The notes beneath the pieces are model-generated. The model had not been told where the DNA came from and searched no databases. It saw nothing but the letters and a program-made list of their open reading frames with translations. 5,870 nucleotides of DNA from Microcaldota archaeon (GTDB lineage: Archaea; Aenigmatarchaeota; Aenigmatarchaeia; QMZP01; QMZT01), in the NCBI GenBank assembly GCA_013151465.1, contig JAADIF010000068.1, positions 1 through 5,870 on the forward strand. Reading direction: 5' to 3'. A program made the position numbers and the translations under genes. This document shows positions 1 to 5,588 of this stretch, one piece after another (positions within the stretch are counted from its first letter, which is position 1; the number at the start of each line of letters is the position of its first letter).

Positions 1-690
1 AATATCGGAAGGAATGACTGTTCCTGTGAGGATTCTCATCAGAAATATCACATTGATTGAATCTATTTTTACCCCAACATAAAATTTTAAATCGTCCGAT
101 ATTGAAGATTCTATGGCATTCCATTTTTTTGCAAGGGCTTTTTCTATCGAAATTTCTATAGGAATTACAGTTTGTTGCTTTTCGTATGTTTCCATCGACG
201 ACTCTATTGCTTCTTTAAGCCATTTTTCCCTGAGATTATCCTTGAAACTCTTGACAGAACGTGAAGAGGTGAGCGCATCGATATATTCTTCAGTCCATCT
301 GCACGGTGCGAGCATTTCTTTTATTCTGCCGGATTCCGCTCCGGAATGCAGCATCCTCAATATTATTTCTGCATTTTCAGCCTCTATGTTTCCCATGACA
401 AGCTTCTCAATCACTTGACTATCCTTCTCAGGAATAAAGGAAACGACTTCATCATATACTCTCATAAAATGATTCATTATACCTTTCCACAATTCATCGA
501 TATCTATTATCTTTCCTCTGACATGCTTTATGTCGCTTTCATAATCAGTTCCTTCCAGGAAAACCACTAATTCATCGACACTCTTAAATCTGGCAAGATC
601 CTCCATCTGTTTTTTTGTGAGGAGCTTATAGCTCTTTCCGCTGACAACACCATACGCGTATGAATAATCTCCATCGTCGCTTTTCAACAT
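1..690 (-). CDS. atpC: A-type ATP synthase subunit C, N-terminal 230 residues (3' end cut by window edge)
   Basis: AtpC is the soluble, funnel-shaped subunit that sits on the rotor ring and plugs the central stalk (D/F) into it, so torque passes between membrane ring and catalytic head. The frame is open from an ATG at 690 to base 1 with no stop. The family normally has about 340-380 residues, so roughly a third is missing off the left edge. Visible family features are the N-terminal YAYG (residues 11-14) followed by a K-L-L-T-x-x-x-M helix, the F-K-S-V-D-E-L and L-E-G-T-D-Y stretch (about 35-50), and a later K-I-D-x-x-N....M-R segment (about 208-219) matching the repeated ID..N...R helix of this all-helical family. 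It has no signal peptide or membrane segment. GAGGTG five bases before the ATG (701-696) fixes the start. It lies 45 bases after atpK, where many archaea have atpE. The identification is firm; it does not resemble subunit E. Confidence 0.93.
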   Translation of the reverse strand, partial: MLKSDDGDYSYAYGVVSGKSYKLLTKKQMEDLARFKSVDELVVFLEGTDYESDIKHVRGKIIDIDELWKGIMNHFMRVYDEVVSFIPEKDSQVIEKLVMGNIEAENAEIILRMLHSGAESGRIKEMLAPCRWTEEYIDALTSSRSVKSFKDNLREKWLKEAIESSMETYEKQQTVIPIEISIEKALAKKWNAIESSISDDLKFYVGVKIDSINVIFLMRILTGTVIPSDI

Positions 691-695
691 CCCTG

Positions 696-701
696 CACCT
701 C
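696..701 (-). promoter_or_regulatory. Ribosome binding site of atpC
   Basis: The minus strand reads GAGGTG five bases before the ATG at 690, complementary to the CACCUC end of archaeal 16S rRNA. It supports this start and shows that atpC is translated with its own strong signal rather than only by coupling to atpK. Confidence 0.8.
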
Positions 702-719
702 GCCGATTTAACAATGTCA

Positions 720-731
720 GGCCAGATGGCC
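720..731 (-). other. Short GC stem-loop between atpK and atpC
   Basis: In the atpK-atpC spacer the transcript reads GGCC AUCU GGCC, a four-base-pair GC stem with a four-base loop, 5 bases after the atpK stop codon and well ahead of the atpC ribosome binding site. The rotor-ring proteolipid is needed in many more copies than subunit C, and structures at such borders can tune mRNA stability or translation. That role here is inference, and a stem this short can occur by chance. Confidence 0.3.
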
Positions 732-735
732 GGGA

Positions 736-1221
736 TCAGAAGACCCCGACCGATATTAAGGCCATTATTGCTATTACGAAACCAAACAAAGCCGCTATCT
801 CAGGCATGACGACAAATATAAGCACTTTACCTTTTATTGCAGCATTTTTTGCCGCCGCTCCTATAGATGACGCGGCAACTTTACCCTGGTTTATTGCAGA
901 AATTCCTGTGAGCCCGACAGCCATGCCTGCAAAGAGTGATATCATGCCCTTCTCTACAGTAAGGCCGCCGTTCATTATGCCCAGTATGATTAGTATTCCG
1001 ACAATAAACCCGTATATTACCTGCGTCTGCGGCATTGCCTGAAGGATAAGCGAGCTGCTGAAGTTTTCTTCATTTTCACCGGTTGCACCGGCTGCAGCGT
1101 TACCTGCTATTTCAAGTCCCTTTGCCGAACTTACACCGGCAACTATTATTGCTATAGCAGATCCTATTATCCCAAGCACGTTCCCGCTAAGCAGGCCAAA
1201 CAAAACCTCTTCTCCTGCCAT
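736..1221 (-). CDS. atpK: A-type ATP synthase subunit K (rotor-ring proteolipid, four-helix type, one ion site)
   Basis: AtpK multimerises into the membrane rotor ring that carries H+ or Na+ past AtpI. The 161-residue protein is two fused helical hairpins (membrane helices about 9-31, 57-83, 92-112 and 133-158), the V-type arrangement seen in Enterococcus NtpK and Pyrococcus, rather than the 8-kDa single hairpin. The second hairpin carries the essential carboxylate E141 in M-P-E-I-A-A. In the first hairpin the equivalent position is Q65 (M-P-Q-T-Q), so there is one ion site per four helices. The NtpK sodium ligands T64, Q65, Q110 and E139 correspond to T66, Q67, Q112 and E141, and Y68 to Y70, at a constant offset of two. 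This suggests Na+ coupling, but specificity is inferred. The start is set by GAGGTGA four bases upstream; that site overlaps the TGA of atpI, so the two genes are tightly linked. The loop after helix 1 is acidic (E-N-E-E-N). Confidence 0.95.
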   Translation of the reverse strand: MAGEEVLFGLLSGNVLGIIGSAIAIIVAGVSSAKGLEIAGNAAAGATGENEENFSSSLILQAMPQTQVIYGFIVGILIILGIMNGGLTVEKGMISLFAGMAVGLTGISAINQGKVAASSIGAAAKNAAIKGKVLIFVVMPEIAALFGFVIAIMALISVGVF

Positions 1222-1225
1222 TTAT

Positions 1226-1232
1226 TCACCTC
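1226..1232 (-). promoter_or_regulatory. Ribosome binding site of atpK, overlapping the atpI stop codon
   Basis: The minus strand reads GAGGTGA four bases before the atpK ATG at 1221. The final TGA of this motif is the atpI stop codon, so ribosomes finishing atpI terminate on the atpK initiation signal. The match to the 16S rRNA tail is the best in the window, in keeping with the high dose needed of the rotor-ring subunit. Confidence 0.8.
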
Positions 1233-3232
1233 GCTTTGATATCTCCAAAATCGTGTCCTTTTATTTTAGTATGGATTCTCATTTCCCTGAACGGTTTAAA
1301 TTCTCTTCCGCCTCCAGAATAGTATGTTCCAAAATGTTCAACGTATTGAAGACGAAGCGAATGCACAAAGGCACCCAAGCTATTGATAAGTATATTTATC
1401 AGATGGCCAAAGATGAACACTATGGCCGCTATCACTATTCCTACATAAGGTATCTGATATACCATGCCCGCAAGGAAGTTGAAGCTCATCGCTATCCCCG
1501 CAGTCGTAAGCCCCATCGCAAGAAGACGCGCATATGAAAGCGTGTTTCCGACAAGGCCTATAAGGTCTATGAAAGCCATGAATCCTAAGCCCTTTATCAG
1601 CATCAAGAGCCCGATGATGGCGGCCGCTGCTCCGCCGTAAAGTGCCATCTCGGGAAGCATCCCGAATTTGCCCATCGCCGCAACTGCAATTCCGCCGACA
1701 AGAATATACCATGGCACATGCTCAAAAAGGGCGTCCTTTAACATACCTCTCCTTTTCTTGTCATATATGCCAAGGAAATGCCCGAACATTATATGGACAA
1801 AGCCCATTGCACATGCCACAAGAAGAACCGACATAGCGTTGCTGCCATACATCGGATCGAGCCAAAGTGCGAGTTGGTTGGGTATTATCCCCATAAGGTA
1901 TTTTGCGACAAAGTCCCCAAGATAGCTACCGGTAAGAACGCCGAAAAAGACAGCCGCAATTCCGGTTCCCATCATTATGAATCCTGCAGACTTTGCATTA
2001 TCTGACCGCTTTCCCATCGTTTTCTCTGTTACAAGACCCGCGATCATGAGAACTATTCCATAAATTGCATCGGTTAACATAAGGCCAAAGAAGAGACAGA
2101 ATGTCGGCATTATGAAAAATGTCGGATCTATCTCGTTATACCGTGGCAGAGCAAACATCTTTGTAAGCCCTTCAAATGGCTTGGCAATCCTGCTGTTTTC
2201 GAGCAGTATCGGCGCCTCTTCAAGATCCGTTTTCTTTTCGATGACGCAGCTGTTTTTTGTTATTTTCTTTATGATTTTCTCGATCTCATCGACCCTTTTC
2301 TGCGGAACCCACAAACGCATCACAAGTGTTCTTTTTGTCTTTGCACAGCTTATGAAGACTTCGCTTTTCTCAAGTTCGAGTTTGAGAAGCTCCTCTGCAA
2401 CGAGCATATCCTTGTACAAGTCCTTATAAATCCTCATAAGTTTGTCTTTCTTTTCCTTTTTCTCTCTTTTGATGTCTTCCAAGTCAGCGCGCATTCCTGC
2501 TATTATATTTTTAATTTTTCCTTCGCCATCGATTTTAATGCGTTCGATATTGAACTCCCTTGCAAGAGACTCAAGTTTCTCCCTGTTTTCCCTTGATGTG
2601 GATAACGTCACTATAACCTTGTTGTTGCGCGGGCTTTCATCGATGAAAAAATCGCCTTTCAGCGCCTTCTTTAGCTTTGCCTTGAATTTATCCAATGATG
2701 CCACGCTGAAAGCGCCCATCATAGAATAGGTATATCTCGATTCTCCAAGATTCTCAATTTTCTCTTCGATGTCATCAAAGATTGCATACGATCTCAGCTT
2801 TTCTTCGTTTGATGATATGCGACCATCTAATGACTGGATATCTTTTGACAATGTCTCTATGTCATTCTCATGATCATCAAGAATTCTTGCTGCGTTCTTT
2901 ATGATTTCCTCATAACTCATTTCCTTTATTTCTACCCTTTCAGTGTAGTCGACTCCGAGCATGTCTGCAAGTATGTTCTTTTCTGTTCTGGGTTCAAAAA
3001 CTGACAGGACGTCTATGACCTTTCTCAATCTGAGAATCAGATTTGAGATGATAGCCGCACGGTCAAGCGGTTCATCCCTTTCCAATGCAAATTTTTCTAT
3101 GGATTTATCTCCGAAATATTCTATCTGAGCAATGCCTTTTCTATGAAGGATATCGGCAAGCTCTGCTTTCTTATCTTGTTCTACTATGCAATCCATTCTG
3201 CACATTCTTGCTGGGCGGAACATAGCAATCAT
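1226..3232 (-). CDS. atpI: A-type ATP synthase subunit I (stator membrane subunit a)
   Basis: AtpI forms the ion half-channels beside the K ring and anchors the peripheral stalks. The 668 residues are of normal family length. The N-terminal half (about 1-360) is cytosolic, with the family opening F-R-P-A-R-M and a long lysine/glutamate-rich coiled-coil hairpin (about 108-160 and 240-290). The C-terminal half has about seven or eight membrane helices, beginning with P-T-F-F-I-M-P and F-F-G-L-M-L-T-D-A-I-Y-G (370-392). The channel arginine is R569 in L-S-Y-A-R-L-L-A-M-G-L, and a second conserved arginine is R627 in F-V-H-S-L-R-L-Q-Y-V-E, followed by the typical G-G-G-R-E-F-K-P-F ending; these parallel the two arginines known in Thermus subunit I. 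The start at 3232 overlaps the atpH stop (ATGA). An ATG three codons on (3223) gives M-F-R-P, the usual family start, and neither has a clear ribosome binding site, so translational coupling to atpH is likely. Confidence 0.95.
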   Translation of the reverse strand: MIAMFRPARMCRMDCIVEQDKKAELADILHRKGIAQIEYFGDKSIEKFALERDEPLDRAAIISNLILRLRKVIDVLSVFEPRTEKNILADMLGVDYTERVEIKEMSYEEIIKNAARILDDHENDIETLSKDIQSLDGRISSNEEKLRSYAIFDDIEEKIENLGESRYTYSMMGAFSVASLDKFKAKLKKALKGDFFIDESPRNNKVIVTLSTSRENREKLESLAREFNIERIKIDGEGKIKNIIAGMRADLEDIKREKKEKKDKLMRIYKDLYKDMLVAEELLKLELEKSEVFISCAKTKRTLVMRLWVPQKRVDEIEKIIKKITKNSCVIEKKTDLEEAPILLENSRIAKPFEGLTKMFALPRYNEIDPTFFIMPTFCLFFGLMLTDAIYGIVLMIAGLVTEKTMGKRSDNAKSAGFIMMGTGIAAVFFGVLTGSYLGDFVAKYLMGIIPNQLALWLDPMYGSNAMSVLLVACAMGFVHIMFGHFLGIYDKKRRGMLKDALFEHVPWYILVGGIAVAAMGKFGMLPEMALYGGAAAAIIGLLMLIKGLGFMAFIDLIGLVGNTLSYARLLAMGLTTAGIAMSFNFLAGMVYQIPYVGIVIAAIVFIFGHLINILINSLGAFVHSLRLQYVEHFGTYYSGGGREFKPFREMRIHTKIKGHDFGDIKAR

Positions 3233-3534
3233 TTCTTGAATTCTTCTATGATCATATCAACTGCTTCGTCTTCGTTTTTTCTGGCAGCAGCAGAAATCGA
3301 TTTGACTTCTGTCTTGGCTTCTTTTATTATCTTCTTGCTATCTGCATTGGCTTCGTTTTCGGCTTTCTTTATTAGCATATCGACTTCTTTTTTTGCTTTC
3401 TTCATATATTCATCTATTATTTTTTCCTTTTCCGACCTGGCAGCACCGACGCGCTTTTCGGCTTCGATGCGTGCCTTCTCCACTTTCTTTTCTGTCTTCT
3501 TTTCGACATCCTTTATTGATTCAAGCCCTCTCAT
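3229..3534 (-). CDS. atpH: A-type ATP synthase subunit H (peripheral-stalk coiled coil)
   Basis: AtpH pairs with AtpE in a right-handed coiled coil that forms each peripheral stalk, holding the catalytic head still against rotor torque. The 101-residue protein is nearly all Lys, Glu, Ala, Ile and Asp, has no proline, and has no glycine after residue 30, so residues 31-101 form one uninterrupted predicted helix; it has no membrane segment. Length and composition match AhaH/AtpH. The identification rests on these and on position as first gene before atpI, because coiled coils are weakly distinctive alone. GGGTG ends five bases before the ATG at 3534 and supports that start. The TGA stop shares bases with the atpI ATG. 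Its usual partner gene atpE is not found between atpK and atpC in this window. It appears to be the first gene of the operon. Confidence 0.88.
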   Translation of the reverse strand: MRGLESIKDVEKKTEKKVEKARIEAEKRVGAARSEKEKIIDEYMKKAKKEVDMLIKKAENEANADSKKIIKEAKTEVKSISAAARKNEDEAVDMIIEEFKK

Positions 3535-3583
3535 TCATACACCCATCACAGATTAGAGAATAAAATCATATATAGAGGTCAAT

Positions 3584-3596
3584 CTATTTATATCCT
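3584..3596 (-). promoter_or_regulatory. Candidate TATA-box promoter of the atp operon
   Basis: The minus strand reads AGGATATAAATAG about 55 bases before the atpH ATG. An archaeal start site about 25 bases downstream of the box centre would give a leader of about 30 bases containing the GGGTG site. A second AT-rich element, CTATATATGA at 3575-3566, is a less suitable alternative because its leader would be about 12 bases. The transcription-factor-B element upstream is not obvious. This is a pattern match, not proof. Confidence 0.45.
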
Positions 3597-3633
3597 ACGC
3601 ATTGTTTCAGATATGCGATAATGCCTGTCAGCT

Positions 3634-3651
3634 TCCTGCACTTTTGCAGGA
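3634..3651 (-). other. Stem-loop, 7 bp, in the gap upstream of atpH
   Basis: The minus strand reads TCCTGCA, loop AAAG, TGCAGGA: a perfect seven-base-pair stem with a four-base loop. It starts six bases after the neighbouring stem-loop (3658-3683), so the two stand in tandem between the membrane-protein gene and the atp promoter. It has no T-run after it on the minus strand, so it is not a classic terminator for that strand. It could mark or protect the 3' end of the get3 transcript. Confidence 0.5.
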
Positions 3652-3657
3652 TTTTCC

Positions 3658-3683
3658 TGATATTTTATATAATTGAAATATCA
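3658..3683 (-). other. Stem-loop, 8 bp, just after the membrane-protein stop codon
   Basis: The minus strand reads TGATATTT, a ten-base AT-rich loop, then AAATATCA: a perfect eight-base-pair inverted repeat beginning five bases after the TAG stop at 3691-3689. It is AT-rich, so RNA stability is modest. The loop and right arm contain a TTATATAAAA-like run that could instead be a TATA box for an atp transcript with a leader of about 110 bases. Transcript end, protein-binding palindrome and alternative promoter are all possible. Confidence 0.45.
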
Positions 3684-3688
3684 AGAAA

Positions 3689-4486
3689 CTACTTCATCAT
3701 TTTCATCACGGTCTCATATATCACAAAAGAGACCAGCACTGAAAACACAAGAGATGCTGCAGTTCCGGCAAGAAGTCCCATTATCCTGTAAGTATAATAA
3801 ACCGATGATGTATATGCGACCACGCTCACGCCTCCGAGTAGTGATGATTTCATAAGGGCTGCCGAAAAGGAAGCGCCGTGAATACCATATGATATAGCAA
3901 GGGTCGATATGAAGACAGCTGGAAACATCGCAAAGATGCCGCCTATCACAGGGCCTCCAAATCTTGCGAGGATAACACCTGACATCATTATAAACCCGGC
4001 AGCTATGCCTCTCATTGCCAACGTTGTTGGGGTGTATTTTATTTTAATCGATTCTTTCGAGGATATTTTAAGCCGTTTCTCTATGAAAGTATACGACATG
4101 CCAAGCACGATGATGTATATCAGCAACGATGGCACGAATGCGTCAAAACCGCTTATGACAACTGCCGCTGAAAGGCCAATCCATGTCAGAAGCGACGCTA
4201 CCAAGGCTACAGAAAATCCCTTTTTGAGAAGATCTATATACATAAGAAGAAAGATGCACGTTATGCCTCCTATCAATGGTGTTATCGATGCCGCCTCAGA
4301 TGCCACATGTGATGATTGTGACCATCCTATGAAGAATAATGTAACTATTGATGTCGACGGAAGCCCAGCGATTATGCCTCCTTTCTTTGTTCCGTATTTT
4401 TCACCGACTACCGTCGCCATGATAACGATTATGCTTCCGGCAACAAATGATAACAACGCCTTTACAAGGAAAAGATCATTCAACAT
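3689..4486 (-). CDS. Polytopic membrane protein with internal duplication, function unknown
   Basis: I do not firmly recognise this 265-residue protein. It has about nine hydrophobic segments (near 9-28, 38-54, 69-86, 91-112, 117-136, 158-176, 180-200, 215-232 and 236-257) and only short loops, apart from a basic linker (about 137-153). The two halves are similar: G-G-I-I-A-G-L-P (36-43) matches G-G-I-F-A-M-F-P (182-189), each followed four to seven residues on by S-x-x-T-L or I-S-T-L, and L-I-G-G-I (71-75) matches L-L-G-G-V (216-220), an offset of about 145. This implies duplication of a four-helix unit. The K-A-L-L opening and G-P motif recall small GlpM/DUF3147-type membrane proteins, but that is from memory and unverified. 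An ATG at 4486 is preferred over TTG one codon earlier; AGGT lies seven bases upstream. It follows get3 by nine bases, so the two are probably co-transcribed. Confidence 0.85.
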   Translation of the reverse strand: MLNDLFLVKALLSFVAGSIIVIMATVVGEKYGTKKGGIIAGLPSTSIVTLFFIGWSQSSHVASEAASITPLIGGITCIFLLMYIDLLKKGFSVALVASLLTWIGLSAAVVISGFDAFVPSLLIYIIVLGMSYTFIEKRLKISSKESIKIKYTPTTLAMRGIAAGFIMMSGVILARFGGPVIGGIFAMFPAVFISTLAISYGIHGASFSAALMKSSLLGGVSVVAYTSSVYYTYRIMGLLAGTAASLVFSVLVSFVIYETVMKMMK

Positions 4487-4495
4487 CAAAACGAC

Positions 4496-5470
4496 CTATC
4501 CATAAAGATATTTTGCAACCTTTTCAAGCATCTTAAAACCATGAACTTCGCTCTCAAAGAGCGGAACTTCTTTTATTTCATATTTTCCGAATATTTCATG
4601 TATCTTATTCAGCTGTTTCTGTTGGCTTCCCCTTCTTGCGGTGCAGAACTTACATGACGGATTTTCTGGAACAAGCTGATTGACTATGATAGTCTTTACC
4701 GGAATATTATATTCTTTCAATACTTCAAGGGACCGCTGAGATTCATAAATGCTCATCTCTTCTGCGATAGTCACGATATTATAGCTTGTCCTTTCAGGAT
4801 TCGTAAGGAGCGCCCTTGCTTGCAGAAGGCGCTCTTTCATTACCTCCAGCTGGTCCGCATCAATCTTTGGCTTGTCACCGCTGTCGCCAAACGGCAGGAA
4901 TTTCTTGAACATGTCTATTGCACCTGAGAATTTCATCTTCAGCGTTATCATTTTTCCAAGCCATGTATCAAGAACATCCGGAAGTGAAAGAAGGCGAAGA
5001 GTATGACCTGTCGGAGCGGTATCAAAGACAATAGCATCATATTCATTTGAATTCATGAATTGCATTATCTTATCCAAAGATGCCATTTCATCTATTCCGG
5101 GAGTCATTCCCGCTATGTCGAACGCATCTCCAAGACCAAGGTTGCTCAGCATCTCCATACCTTCAACATTCGTTGAGAATTTTTCCTTATACTCCTCCAT
5201 CGTTTTCTTGGGATCTATCTCGATCGCATAAAGGTTTTTTCTGAGCTCCTTTATCTCTCCGCCGATCTTTATCTCGAAGGAATCTGACAACGAATGGGCA
5301 GGATCTGTTGAAAGAATCAGTGTTTTCTTTCCGCCCTTGGCAAAATGAAGAGCGGTTGCAGAGGAGCATGAGCTTTTTCCTACGCCGCCCTTCCCCGAAA
5401 AAAAGTAAAACTGCGTTCTTCTTTCTTTTCCTTTTATCTTATTTTTCATTTCAGAGAGTTTCCCAAGCAT
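4496..5470 (-). CDS. get3: Get3/ArsA-family ATPase, Get3-like with CxxC
   Basis: Cytosolic dimeric P-loop ATPase of the SIMIBI class. Eukaryotic Get3 delivers tail-anchored membrane proteins, and archaeal homologues bind such proteins in vitro; ArsA relatives energise arsenite export. The 324 residues form one ATPase domain, not the tandem two-domain bacterial ArsA. Visible motifs in order: deviant Walker A G-K-G-G-V-G-K-S (26-33) with signature lysine K27, switch I D-P-A-H-S-L-S-D-S-F (56-65) with catalytic D56, P-G-I-D-E (124-128), switch II D-T-A-P-T-G-H-T-L-R (150-159), a methionine-rich amphipathic stretch (about 174-192) where Get3 binds client helices, V-N-Q-L-V-P-E (263-269), C273-x-x-C276 for the inter-subunit zinc, and A-loop P-L-F-E-S-E-V-H-G (303-311). 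No ars genes are near, which favours the Get3 role. GTGAT five bases before the ATG at 5470 supports the start; ATG at 5449 is an alternative. The start of a two-gene unit with the membrane protein. Confidence 0.93.
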   Translation of the reverse strand: MLGKLSEMKNKIKGKERRTQFYFFSGKGGVGKSSCSSATALHFAKGGKKTLILSTDPAHSLSDSFEIKIGGEIKELRKNLYAIEIDPKKTMEEYKEKFSTNVEGMEMLSNLGLGDAFDIAGMTPGIDEMASLDKIMQFMNSNEYDAIVFDTAPTGHTLRLLSLPDVLDTWLGKMITLKMKFSGAIDMFKKFLPFGDSGDKPKIDADQLEVMKERLLQARALLTNPERTSYNIVTIAEEMSIYESQRSLEVLKEYNIPVKTIIVNQLVPENPSCKFCTARRGSQQKQLNKIHEIFGKYEIKEVPLFESEVHGFKMLEKVAKYLYG

Positions 5471-5475
5471 AAATT

Positions 5476-5486
5476 ATCACTTCCTC
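5476..5486 (-). promoter_or_regulatory. Ribosome binding site region of get3
   Basis: The minus strand reads GAGGAAGTGAT, of which GTGAT ends five bases before the ATG at 5470 and matches the 16S rRNA tail (AUCAC). The GAGG part, 12 bases away, is too far to act alone. The spacing supports initiation at 5470 rather than at the in-frame ATG at 5449. Confidence 0.55.
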
Positions 5487-5507
5487 AACGGATCCAAATT
5501 CATAGAG

Positions 5508-5525
5508 TAAATATGTATTTTCCCT
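5508..5525 (-). promoter_or_regulatory. Candidate get3 promoter (TATA-like with purine-rich BRE)
   Basis: The minus strand reads GGGAAAATACATATTTAC: a purine-rich GGGAAAA followed by an AT-rich box centred near 5514. A start about 25 bases downstream, near 5489, gives a leader of about 19 bases that just includes the ribosome binding site. The geometry is good but the box is not a perfect archaeal consensus. Confidence 0.4.
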
Positions 5526-5551
5526 GTTTTATGCTTTTTGTATCGCATCTG

Positions 5552-5565
5552 CAAATCTTTAAATC
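5552..5565 (+). promoter_or_regulatory. Candidate mgtC promoter (BRE/TATA-like)
   Basis: CAAATCTTTAAATC on the plus strand has a TTTAAA core (5558-5563). A start 22-26 bases on would fall at about 5583-5587, almost at the ATG at 5589, so the transcript may be leaderless or nearly so. In that case the GGGGGT at 5571-5576, 12 bases before the ATG, would not be in the RNA. It stands back-to-back with the get3 promoter in a 118-base region. Confidence 0.4.
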
Positions 5566-5588
5566 GGAAAGGGGGTAAATTATCTTAT

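Noticed and set aside
113..570. Two plus-strand open frames of about 101 and 74 residues.
   Set aside because: They lie antisense to atpC, whose minus-strand frame has clear family motifs across the whole stretch.
806..1042. Plus-strand open frame of 78 residues.
   Set aside because: Antisense shadow of atpK; the composition follows the complementary membrane codons and shows no ribosome binding site of its own.
1253..2729. Several plus-strand open frames, and a minus-strand 110-residue frame at 1380-1712.
   Set aside because: All are inside atpI, which is full length with conserved channel arginines; the frames are out-of-phase shadows.
3143..3556. Plus-strand open frame of 137 residues rich in Ser and Phe.
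   Set aside because: It is the antisense of the Lys/Glu codons of coiled-coil AtpH and the start of AtpI; Ser/Phe richness is what such codons produce in reverse.
3634..3655. Hairpin followed by TTTT on the plus strand, resembling an intrinsic terminator.
   Set aside because: No plus-strand gene ends before it, the T-run is only four bases, and archaea do not generally use hairpin terminators.
3621..3791. Short plus-strand frame starting in the intergenic gap (about 56 residues, hydrophobic start).
   Set aside because: Most of it is antisense to the 3' end of the membrane-protein gene, with no convincing ribosome binding site or promoter.
3909..4505. Plus-strand open frame of 198 residues.
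   Set aside because: Antisense to the duplicated membrane protein, whose helix pattern and repeat motifs support the minus strand.
4496..5470. Possible arsenic-resistance ATPase (ArsA) reading.
   Set aside because: Not excluded by fold, but there is one ATPase domain, a Get3-type CxxC and methionine-rich helix region, and no arsB, arsC, arsD or arsR neighbour.
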